Positions 1 through 6,879 of a stretch of DNA of 20,023 nt are shown piece by piece. The stretch is from CAZADH01 sp964483805 (lineage in GTDB: Bacteria > Muiribacteriota > Ozemobacteria > Ozemobacterales > Ozemobacteraceae), in NCBI GenBank assembly GCA_964483805.1, contig CAZADH010000093.1:1-20023 (forward strand), written 5' to 3'. A program made the position numbers and the translations under genes. The notes beneath the pieces are model-generated. The model was not told the DNA's origin. It was given only the letters and a program-made list of their open reading frames with translations, and did not search any database. Each line of letters starts with the position of its first letter. Within the stretch, counting starts at the first letter, position 1.

Positions 1-389
1 GGCGCACCGGAACCGTCGGCAGGGGAAGAGGCAACCGTCGCTGCCGGCTCGTCGCCCGGCTCCGACGCCGGCAGCAGACTGCGCACGAGGCGCTGCAACC
101 ACGACGGCAACCGGCTGACCCAGGCTTCGAGCAACGCGAACAGCGACGAACCACTCGCGCCGCCCCCAGCCGCTCCCGAAGCACCACCGAGAGCCGGCGA
201 GACCGAAGCAACTGCCGTTCCCGCCGGGACACTGCCGGTGGCCGCCCCCGGATCACCCGTCGCCGCCTGGACGGCATCGTCAAGACCCTGTGCATATACT
301 GGCAATACCGCTCCGACAAAGGCCGACAGCAGCACCACCGCAACCATTACCGCCCAGCGGCACGATGCCTGGTGGTTCGGATTACCCAT
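1..389 (-). CDS. Secreted or membrane-anchored small protein, C-terminus cut by window edge
   Basis: I do not recognise this protein family. The frame is open for 129 codons from the ATG at 389 to the left edge, so the C-terminus is missing. The start is chosen because GAGGAGG (396-402) sits 6 bases upstream; an in-frame ATG at 395 abuts the ribosome site and is unlikely. Residues 11-30 form a typical Sec signal peptide (hydrophobic core AVMVAVVLLSAFVGAVLPV, then VYA-QG as a likely cleavage site). The mature part is Ala/Gly/Ser-rich and low in complexity up to about residue 82. A predicted amphipathic segment with Trp, Leu and Arg follows (LFALLEAWVSRLPSWLQRLV), then an acidic Pro/Ala tail. 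It begins 48 bases after the htpG stop on the same strand, so it could be cotranscribed with htpG. Function unknown. Confidence 0.72.
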   Translation of the reverse strand, partial: MGNPNHQASCRWAVMVAVVLLSAFVGAVLPVYAQGLDDAVQAATGDPGAATGSVPAGTAVASVSPALGGASGAAGGGASGSSLFALLEAWVSRLPSWLQRLVRSLLPASEPGDEPAATVASSPADGSGA

Positions 390-437
390 GGCCATCCTCC
401 TCGGCGCCACACGCGCCCGCGAACATTCCGAGATTGC

Positions 438-2384
438 TCACAGACTCCGCGTCATCAGACGGGTCAGGATCTTGACAAAGTCGGCATTCTCGGGCAGTCG
501 CCCGCCCTCGGCAAGAACCGATTGTCCGTAAAGCAGTTGTGCATACTCCGAGATGCGGTGATCGTCACGGTTCTCGGCATGGATCGTCTGCAACTTCTTG
601 AGCAGGTCATGCTCGGGGTTGATCTCGAGAATGCGCTTGGTCTTGGGCACTTCTTTGCCGGACGCCTTCATCAGCGCCTCCAGTTGCGGCGACATGTCGG
701 CGGCGTCACTGACGAGACAGGCGGGAGAGGTGGTCAAACGCGTCGACAAGCGCACCTCCTTGACGTGGTCGGTCAGCTTTTCCTTGATGGTCTCGAGCAA
801 TGTTTTGTATTGCGTCTCGCTCTCCTTGCGCGCCGCCTCGGCCTTCTCACGCTCTTCCTTGCTGCCGAGCTCCACCGCGCCCTTGCTTGCCGCCTGCATC
901 TTCTTGCCCTTGACGTCGAAGACGAACTGCACCCAGATCTCATCGATCGGATCGCTGAGCAACAACACCTCGATACCCTTGTCGCGGAACGCCTCCAGAT
1001 GCGGTGACCGCTCGAGCGCTTCCCGGGTTTCGCCGGTGAGATAGTAGATCTTGTCCTGGTCGCTCTTCATGCGGCCGATGTAGTCGTCGATCGTCGTCAG
1101 CGCCGTCGGCGAGGCGGTCGAGGCGAACAGCGCCACGTCGAAAAGTCGCTCCCGATCGCCGGGTTCCTTGAAGAGGCCTTCTTTGACGACCCGACCGAAC
1201 TCCTTCCAGAACGCGAGATACTTGTCGTTCTGGTCGGTGCGCATCGTCTTGAGCGTAGCGAGCACCTTGTGAGTCAACGCCTTCTTGATATTGACGATGC
1301 GCTTGTCGTGCTGCAAAATCTCGCGCGAAATGTTCAGCGGCAGATCTTCGGAATCGACGACCCCGCGCACGAACCGCAGATATTCAGGAATCAGATCTTT
1401 GCAGTCGTGCATGATGAACACGCGTTTGATGTACAGGCTGATGCCGCGTTGCCGATCGCCGAAGAACAGGTCCTGGCCCGCATGCGACGGCAGGTAGAGC
1501 AACGCCTTGAACTCGGTGGTCGCCCCTTCGGCGCGATAGACGATGCGCTGGCACGGGTCGGTCCAGTCGTGACTGAGGTGTTTGTAGAACTCCTGGTATT
1601 CCTCGTCGGTGACATCCTTTTCGGGCCGCGTCCAGATCGCCTTCATCGAGTTGAGCGTCTGATCCTCGACCACGACCTTGCGTTCGCCCTCGGGTTTGGC
1701 GTCGCCCTCCCGCACGGTCTCGGTGCGTTCGACCTTCATCTTGATCGGATATGAAACGAAATCTGAGTATTTGCGCACCAGATCGCGGATGGTCCACTCG
1801 GCGGCAAAATCGTCGGTTTCGTCGTCTTTGTCGAACTTCTTCAGATGCAGAGTGACCGAGGTTCCGTTCGTTGCCCGCTCGGCCGGCCCGAGGGTGTACT
1901 GGCCGTCGCCCTTCGATTCCCAGTGCCAGGCCTCGGCTTCACCCGCGCGCCGCGTCACCAACTCGACGCGGTCGGCGACCATGAACGACGAATAGAAGCC
2001 GACGCCGAACTGACCGATCAACTCGGCGTTGAACTCTTTGTCTTTCGCTTCCTGCAACAGTTTTGCGTAATCGCGCGTCCCCGACCGCGCGATGGTGCCG
2101 ATGAACTCGACCACCTCGTCGCGGCTCATGCCGATCCCGTTGTCGGAGATGCACAATGTATGTTTTTCTCTGTCGGCCTCGATGCGAATGTGCAGGTCTT
2201 CGGTCAACCCTCGCAGATCGTCGCGGGTCAGCGCCGCAAAGCGCAGCTTATCGAGCGCATCGGACGCGTTCGAAATCAACTCGCGCAAGAAGATCTCTTT
2301 GTGCGAGTAGACCGAATGGATCATGAGATCGAGCAGTTGTCGGGTCTCGGTCTTGAATTCAAACGTGGTGGTTTCAGCAGACAT
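438..2384 (-). CDS. htpG: HtpG, Hsp90-family molecular chaperone
   Basis: Cytosolic ATP-dependent Hsp90 chaperone that helps mature and refold client proteins with DnaK. The product has 648 residues, close to the usual 620-650. The N-terminal GHKL ATPase motifs are intact: LLDLMIHSVYSHKEIFLREL leads into the helix with ELISNASDALDK (catalytic Glu, nucleotide-contacting Asn and Asp), then DNGIGMSRDE, GQFGVGFYSSFMVAD and NGTSVTLHL. The middle domain has the expected client/ATPase Arg region (DLPLNISREILQ), and a dimerisation domain ends the protein. The start at 2384 (MSAETTTFEF) matches family N-termini and has GGAGG at 2392-2396, 7 bases upstream; a 27-residue longer frame exists but has no family counterpart. 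The stop TGA is at 438-440. An upstream leader hairpin is listed separately. Confidence 0.97.
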   Translation of the reverse strand: MSAETTTFEFKTETRQLLDLMIHSVYSHKEIFLRELISNASDALDKLRFAALTRDDLRGLTEDLHIRIEADREKHTLCISDNGIGMSRDEVVEFIGTIARSGTRDYAKLLQEAKDKEFNAELIGQFGVGFYSSFMVADRVELVTRRAGEAEAWHWESKGDGQYTLGPAERATNGTSVTLHLKKFDKDDETDDFAAEWTIRDLVRKYSDFVSYPIKMKVERTETVREGDAKPEGERKVVVEDQTLNSMKAIWTRPEKDVTDEEYQEFYKHLSHDWTDPCQRIVYRAEGATTEFKALLYLPSHAGQDLFFGDRQRGISLYIKRVFIMHDCKDLIPEYLRFVRGVVDSEDLPLNISREILQHDKRIVNIKKALTHKVLATLKTMRTDQNDKYLAFWKEFGRVVKEGLFKEPGDRERLFDVALFASTASPTALTTIDDYIGRMKSDQDKIYYLTGETREALERSPHLEAFRDKGIEVLLLSDPIDEIWVQFVFDVKGKKMQAASKGAVELGSKEEREKAEAARKESETQYKTLLETIKEKLTDHVKEVRLSTRLTTSPACLVSDAADMSPQLEALMKASGKEVPKTKRILEINPEHDLLKKLQTIHAENRDDHRISEYAQLLYGQSVLAEGGRLPENADFVKILTRLMTRSL

Positions 2385-2419
2385 GACAGAACCTCCGCAG
2401 AGTTGTTGAGTATCCGTTG

Positions 2420-2436
2420 CCCCGGTTATTGCGGGG
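2420..2436 (-). promoter_or_regulatory. Small hairpin in the htpG leader
   Basis: CCCCG and CGGGG (2420-2424 and 2432-2436) can pair around a 7-base loop, 36 bases before the htpG start codon. It could be a minor leader structure. The 204-base gap between the PhaR stop and htpG shows no convincing sigma-32 or sigma-70 promoter by eye and no obvious terminator with a U-tract. Role unproven. Confidence 0.25.
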
Positions 2437-2588
2437 CCCTCGATGCAGAAAACTGAGACAGCCACACCCCCATCCGGGTTCCAACAATCGGCAAGCCCGG
2501 TGCGTCACCACCGATGACCCGCCACCGTACAGAGCAGGAAGGCAGCAGGACAACGGGGCCGTGCGCACATCGGGGCAACGCCCATGGT

Positions 2589-3284
2589 TCAACCGCGGGA
2601 GCCGCGTTTTTTCCGTTGGCTTTCGGCCGGTTTGCCCTTGAGATTCTCGACCTCGCGGCGCAGGCGGTCGAGTTCATCACGCAGCCCAGCCCCCTCGGAA
2701 CCCGCGTTCGGCACGGAGCCGGGCGTAACCGGAGCACTCCCTGGTGGCATCGCCGTGCCGGCCGTGGACCCGGGAACCGGCCCCGGATTCGGCGCACCGG
2801 CAGCCGGTGCACCGGGCTGGCTGCCGAACTGACCGACGGCGCCCCCGAACGGGTGTTGGAAACCGGCACCCATCGTCATGTTGGGGAACCCTTGCGGCAT
2901 GGCCGGCATCTGCGGCAACCAACCCATGCCGGACATCATGCGGCGCTGGGCCTCGACGTACCATTGAAACGCCTGCGGCACACCGTGCTGCAAAAAGTCG
3001 CGCACCACCGAGTCCTGCGCGCGAATCATCAACAGAACCATGTCGAGCGGCAGGTAATCGGGGCGGGCCTTGAGGGTTTCGAGCAGCACCTGTCCCATGA
3101 TCACCGCCGTGAGGTCTTCACCGGACTGATGATCGACAACGCGAATGCGCTCGCCGTTCTTGACGCGATCGGCCAACTCGGTCAGGGTGACGTGGGCGTT
3201 GCGCCCTGCGTCATAGAGACGCCGATTCGGGTATTTCTTGATCACCGTTTCGGGACCGCTGTCCATGCCAAACCAGTTTGCCAT
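2589..3284 (-). CDS. phaR: PhaR-like polyhydroxyalkanoate accumulation regulator
   Basis: Residues 13-73 carry the PHB/PHA accumulation regulator DNA-binding domain, recognised from VIKKYPNRRLYDAGRN, a following TLTELADRVKNGERIRVVD and SGEDLTAVIMGQVLLE. In known relatives this domain binds DNA and PHA granules and represses phasin and PHA genes. Residues 74-113 continue with a helical segment (LPLDMVLLMIRAQDSVVRDFLQ). Residues 114-195 are unusual: a Met/Gly/Pro/Ala-rich low-complexity stretch. They are followed by a short predicted coiled coil (LRDELDRLRREVENLKGK) and a basic tail. The start at 3284 has GGAGG at 3291-3295, 6 bases upstream. No PHA synthase or phasin is visible in the window, so the PHA role rests on the family alone; a broader carbon-storage regulator is possible. 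Confidence 0.85.
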   Translation of the reverse strand: MANWFGMDSGPETVIKKYPNRRLYDAGRNAHVTLTELADRVKNGERIRVVDHQSGEDLTAVIMGQVLLETLKARPDYLPLDMVLLMIRAQDSVVRDFLQHGVPQAFQWYVEAQRRMMSGMGWLPQMPAMPQGFPNMTMGAGFQHPFGGAVGQFGSQPGAPAAGAPNPGPVPGSTAGTAMPPGSAPVTPGSVPNAGSEGAGLRDELDRLRREVENLKGKPAESQRKKRGSRG

Positions 3285-3330
3285 TGTCGTCCTCCATCAG
3301 CAACGATCGCCGCCACAGCGGCGGCGCACC

Positions 3331-3342
3331 CATGCTAGCATG
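3331..3342. promoter_or_regulatory. Perfect 12-base palindrome upstream of phaR, operator candidate
   Basis: CATGCTAGCATG is its own reverse complement and lies 47-58 bases upstream of the phaR start. It overlaps a candidate -10 (TAGCAT on the minus strand, 3332-3337). GC-rich arms flank it (GGCGG on one side, CCGCC on the other). Autoregulation by PhaR is known in other bacteria, so this is a reasonable operator candidate, but no binding site consensus was compared. Confidence 0.4.
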
Positions 3343-3359
3343 CCGCCACCGCAACGCAA
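3332..3359 (-). promoter_or_regulatory. Candidate promoter for phaR
   Basis: On the minus strand TTGCGT (3354-3359) and TAGCAT (3332-3337) are separated by 16 bases and resemble weak sigma-70 -35 and -10 elements. The site lies in the 102-base gap after the DUF401 gene and would give phaR its own transcript. A second GC hairpin (GCCGC-CACA-GCGGC, about 3309-3322) lies between promoter and start codon. Confidence 0.3.
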
Positions 3360-3386
3360 AGCGGGTTTTTGCCGCGCACAATCGGG

Positions 3387-4607
3387 TCAAGGGCCCCAGG
3401 CGAGGCGCAGACCGCTCGCCAGCACCACGACTGCGGTCGGCACGACCAGCAACCGCATGACCCCGCCGAGCCGGGCATGAAAATACTCCTGGGTCATCGA
3501 CAGGCAGAGGTGGGCGGGAGTCAGCATCACGCCTGCCAATCCGGCGACGTAGGCCCATTGCAGCCACACCAGGACATCCTGCCCCCACAATGGCACGAGC
3601 ACGGGGAACACCGTGCCGACAAAGGCCACCGCGGTGCCGGTCAACAGGGCCATCGCGAACGGCAGCGCGAACGAGAGCAACCACAGCGGCAGGCCCCATG
3701 AACGCATCGTCACCCCCAGGCCGGCCATGAGGCCGGTCGAGTTCATGACCTCACTGAAGAAAAACACCGCCACGATCAACAGGAGGATCCAGCCCTGGCA
3801 AGCCACGCGCGCATAACGAACAGCCTCGCGCCAACCCACACCTTCGCGCCAGGCCAACCCGATGACGACGATGCCCAGCGCCGCGATCACGGGCACCCGC
3901 AGCAACGCCAGACCGACGACACCGACGATCGGCCAAAGCGTGGCCATTTCGCGCCACGCGAGGGACGCCGCGGCAGTGCCGGCACCACGGTCATCGTCCG
4001 CATCGGCCCGTGTGGTTCTGCCAAACGTCGTCAACCAACCGGCGACAAACGCCACCACCGTGAAAGGGGCCAGCGCCAGCGCGGCCTGGGCGAGCGGTAT
4101 CTTGCACAACGACGCCGCGAGAATGAGGCCGGGGTACAGGGGCAGCATCCATTCCCAGCAATGACGAAACCAGTAGTTGCTGAACACCTTCAGCTCGGCC
4201 GAGAGGCCGAGGCGTTGCCCGACCTGCTCGGTCAAGGGGGCCGTGAACATCGCCCCGCCGGGCATCGGCAGCAGACCGACCAGGGCCGGCAACGAGACGA
4301 GCAACCAACGGCGGTCGCGCAGACTGCGGTTCAATACATCAGCAATACGACGCATGCGCCCGGTGCCGTCGAGCAGCGCCGACAGTAGATAAATCTCGAT
4401 GATCACGACCAGCAGTTCGAGCACCTGCCCGTTGGTCAACGTCCGCCGCAGGTCGCCCACCAACGCGGCCGGACCGTGCCCGCGCGAGGCCGCCAGACCA
4501 ACGGCGCCGACCACAATGGCGAGGCCAACCGGCGCCCGCCGGCGCATCAGCACCAGCATCACCGCCATCCAGGCGGCGAAGATCAGCAGTTCGGTGGAAC
4601 TCAGCAT
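3387..4607 (-). CDS. DUF401 family integral membrane protein
   Basis: A 406-residue polytopic membrane protein with about ten hydrophobic segments and almost no soluble domain. The best marker of the DUF401 family is the stretch around residues 110-165: LLPMPGGAMFTAP, then NYWFRHCWEWMLPLYPGLIL. A second-half counterpart, FPVLVPL to VMLTPAHLC (about 334-368), suggests the inverted-repeat layout of secondary transporters of the ion-transporter type. The substrate is unknown for the family. A charged Asp/Arg loop (about 198-210, ADADDDRGAG) probably faces the cytosol between the two halves. The start at 4607 lacks a strong ribosome site and lies 34 bases after the acetyltransferase stop, which suggests translation within an operon. 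Confidence 0.85.
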   Translation of the reverse strand: MLSSTELLIFAAWMAVMLVLMRRRAPVGLAIVVGAVGLAASRGHGPAALVGDLRRTLTNGQVLELLVVIIEIYLLSALLDGTGRMRRIADVLNRSLRDRRWLLVSLPALVGLLPMPGGAMFTAPLTEQVGQRLGLSAELKVFSNYWFRHCWEWMLPLYPGLILAASLCKIPLAQAALALAPFTVVAFVAGWLTTFGRTTRADADDDRGAGTAAASLAWREMATLWPIVGVVGLALLRVPVIAALGIVVIGLAWREGVGWREAVRYARVACQGWILLLIVAVFFFSEVMNSTGLMAGLGVTMRSWGLPLWLLSFALPFAMALLTGTAVAFVGTVFPVLVPLWGQDVLVWLQWAYVAGLAGVMLTPAHLCLSMTQEYFHARLGGVMRLLVVPTAVVVLASGLRLAWGP

Positions 4608-4641
4608 CGACCGACGGCGCGGCGCCTCGACACGCGGGCGC

Positions 4642-5274
4642 TCACAGGCGCAGACCGAAGACGAAACCCCACGGCGGCGTGTCCAACTCGGTCATGCCAT
4701 AGCGGCGATAGAACGCAACAGCGTTCTCGTTGCGTTTGCCGACACCGAGATGATAGCCGGGGCAACCGAGACTCGCGAGCCGCTTCCCGTAGGCATCCAT
4801 CAACTTGCGCCCCCAACCGGCTCCCTGCACTTCCGGCAGCAGATCGATGTGAATGTGGCCCGGATAACGCTCGAGCCAGGGCGAGGGGGCAAAGGGTTGG
4901 TGAAACAAAGCGCGGATGCGCTCGGCGAGCGGCTTCACGCCACCGGCCGGCACGGGGGTTTCGGGGCGGGGTGGATACATCGCAGCCGCCGAGGGTCGCC
5001 ACGCACGATCGAACCACGCGTTGTAGGCGGCCGTATCGTGGGTCCCGAGCATGTAGCCCAAAGGGCGCACCTGATCACCCAGCCGACCCTCGAGAATCAG
5101 CACGCAGCGAGGATCGAACAGCGCATACGGTGCCGCGTAGAACTGGCCGATCATGAATGGATCGACGAACAACGAGGACGCATCGCGACCGCTATCGCCG
5201 GTGCGCAGGCAGATGTCGTAGAGATAGGGCAGATCGACCGGGCAATAATCGCGAATCAGCATCGCTGTCGCCAT
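4642..5274 (-). CDS. GNAT-family N-acetyltransferase
   Basis: A 210-residue acetyl-CoA-dependent acyltransferase. It starts with the typical MLIRDYCPVDLPYLYDICL pattern. The acetyl-CoA site follows in HIHIDLLPEVQGAGWGRKLM (Q-G-A-G-W-G-R pyrophosphate-binding loop), and motif B in NENAVAFYRRYGM. The central insertion (about residues 100-130, with PLAERIRALFHQPFAP) resembles GNAT proteins related to the acetyltransferase-like domain of O-GlcNAc hydrolases; the substrate is not known. I place the start at the ATG at 5274, 4 bases past the dipeptidase stop, implying translational coupling. A second in-frame ATG at 5262 is equally compatible with the domain. The frame is open further upstream (to 5367) but only by overlapping the dipeptidase gene. 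Confidence 0.85.
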   Translation of the reverse strand: MATAMLIRDYCPVDLPYLYDICLRTGDSGRDASSLFVDPFMIGQFYAAPYALFDPRCVLILEGRLGDQVRPLGYMLGTHDTAAYNAWFDRAWRPSAAAMYPPRPETPVPAGGVKPLAERIRALFHQPFAPSPWLERYPGHIHIDLLPEVQGAGWGRKLMDAYGKRLASLGCPGYHLGVGKRNENAVAFYRRYGMTELDTPPWGFVFGLRL

Positions 5275-5278
5275 GACG

Positions 5279-6847
5279 TCAATCGGCCGCACCCAAGACG
5301 GCAAGCAGGAGGCGCCAGAAATCATCGACCGCGGCGATCGACACCCGTTCGCCGGGGGTGTGCGCACCGCCGATGGTCGGCCCGATCGAGATCATGTCGA
5401 TGCCGGGGAACGTGCGGGCGAAGGAGCCACACTCGAGACCGGCGTGCACGACCTTGACCTTTGGATCGTTGCCAAAGAGTCGATGGTGCTGCGCGCAAAC
5501 GAGCTTCAGCAGACGGGAATCGGGGTTCGGCGCCCACGGAACATACGGCGCGCTGACGGCCGTTGTGCCACCCACACGCGCGGCCAACCGCTCGAGACGT
5601 GCGGCGAGGGCATCGATCTCGGGGAACGAAAAACTCTGCAGGTGGGCGACAAGCTGCAGCGCTCCCGCGGCGGTGGTCTGGGCCACGCCGGGGTTGGCCG
5701 AGGTCTGGGGCACTTCCGGGAAATCGGTCCGCCAGCGCTGTACTCCCTGCGGCATCTGCAACAGGGTCTCGAGCACACGCAACGTCCGGGGCACGTCGGC
5801 GGCCTTCACCCCGTCGATGGCTGCGTCGGCCGGCCCTGCCGCGAGATGCACCTGCAACCCTGGATCGGTGCGGCAGAACCGCTCGCGCAGGATCTGGCAC
5901 TGCGCACCGACGAACACCCGCACCGTCGTTTCGGCGCTTGCGGGCACAAAGATCTCGGCCACTGCCTGGCGCGGAATGGTGGTATCGATGGCGCCACCCT
6001 GCATCGACACCAATCGCACCGGAACGGCCCGCCCCAGCGCCAACAGCAAACGCTGCAGTTCGCGCAGGGCATTGGCCCGACCGTAGTGGATCTCGACGCC
6101 CGAGTGGCCGCCGGTCAGGCCATCGATGCTGATCCGCCACAACCGCCAGTCGGGGGTTACCCGTTGCCCCTCGAGCGGCACCGAAAGCGTGCAGGTCTCG
6201 CCGCCGGCGCATCCGACGTTGACTTCGTGATTCTCCTCGCTGTCGAGGTTGATCAGGCGTGAGGCTGAGACAAACCGCGGGTCGACAGCATCCGCCCCGG
6301 TGAAATCGCCTTCCTCGTCGACTGTGAACAACAGCGACAGCGGACCGTGCGGGCCCGGGTTACGCTCGGTCATCAGGGCCATCAAGGCGGCCACCCCGAT
6401 GCCGTTGTCGGCCCCCAACGTGGTCTGTCGGGCCGTGACCCAGCCATCGATGACCTCGGGCTGAATCGGGTCACGGGCAAAATCGTGCGTCGAAGCGGGC
6501 GTCTTATCGGCCACCATGTCGACGTGGACCTGGCAGATCGTCGGTGGACGTTGCTCGCACCCCTTGGTCGCCGGCAACTCGACGACGAGATTGCCCACCC
6601 GATCGACGCGGTGACGCAGGCCGATCTTGTCGGCCAGTTCGCGAATATGGGCAATCACCGCGCCCTCGTGCTTCGAAACACGCGGAATCTGGCAGATGGC
6701 CATGAAGTGCTGCCACAGGGCGGTGGCCGTCACCGTCGTCGGCAACACCGGCCGCCGCCAAGCATCTGCCGCCACCGGACTGCAGCAATACAAAGACAAT
6801 ACAACGTATGAAATCAACAACACCCAGCGCCCATGCCTGCGGTTCAT
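5279..6847 (-). CDS. PepD-like aminoacyl-histidine dipeptidase (M20 family) with signal-like N-terminus
   Basis: A 522-residue dinuclear zinc dipeptidase that cleaves a broad set of dipeptides in characterised PepD enzymes. All metal and catalytic positions are visible: QVHVDMV (His108, Asp110), GADNGIG (Asp147), TVDEEGDFTGA (Glu178 base, Glu179), NLDSEE (Asp202) and GGAHTPGE (His496). The GLTGGHSGVEIH dimer-loop motif (243-254) and HAGLECGSF are also present. Unlike E. coli PepD, about 40 extra residues precede the domain, with a hydrophobic core (WVLLISYVVLSLY, 8-20) and a possible VAADA cleavage site. The ATG at 6847 has GGGAG 9 bases upstream. A GTG at 6733 (V39) would yield a cytosolic enzyme without that segment. 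It starts 32 bases after the cyclase stop and lies 4 bases before the acetyltransferase. Confidence 0.93.
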   Translation of the reverse strand: MNRRHGRWVLLISYVVLSLYCCSPVAADAWRRPVLPTTVTATALWQHFMAICQIPRVSKHEGAVIAHIRELADKIGLRHRVDRVGNLVVELPATKGCEQRPPTICQVHVDMVADKTPASTHDFARDPIQPEVIDGWVTARQTTLGADNGIGVAALMALMTERNPGPHGPLSLLFTVDEEGDFTGADAVDPRFVSASRLINLDSEENHEVNVGCAGGETCTLSVPLEGQRVTPDWRLWRISIDGLTGGHSGVEIHYGRANALRELQRLLLALGRAVPVRLVSMQGGAIDTTIPRQAVAEIFVPASAETTVRVFVGAQCQILRERFCRTDPGLQVHLAAGPADAAIDGVKAADVPRTLRVLETLLQMPQGVQRWRTDFPEVPQTSANPGVAQTTAAGALQLVAHLQSFSFPEIDALAARLERLAARVGGTTAVSAPYVPWAPNPDSRLLKLVCAQHHRLFGNDPKVKVVHAGLECGSFARTFPGIDMISIGPTIGGAHTPGERVSIAAVDDFWRLLLAVLGAAD

Positions 6848-6879
6848 GCCCGGATTCTCCCGTCGCTTGATGAAGTGGG

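Noticed and set aside
2385..2465. 27-residue N-terminal extension of HtpG
   Set aside because: No family counterpart, while GGAGG correctly precedes the ATG at 2384.
2480..2540. Sigma-32-type heat-shock promoter for htpG
   Set aside because: A CTTGCC ... CCGGAT pair can be found but matches the consensus poorly, so it is not annotated.
2556..2580. Terminator after phaR
   Set aside because: The CGGGGC repeats here are direct, not inverted, and no U-tract follows.
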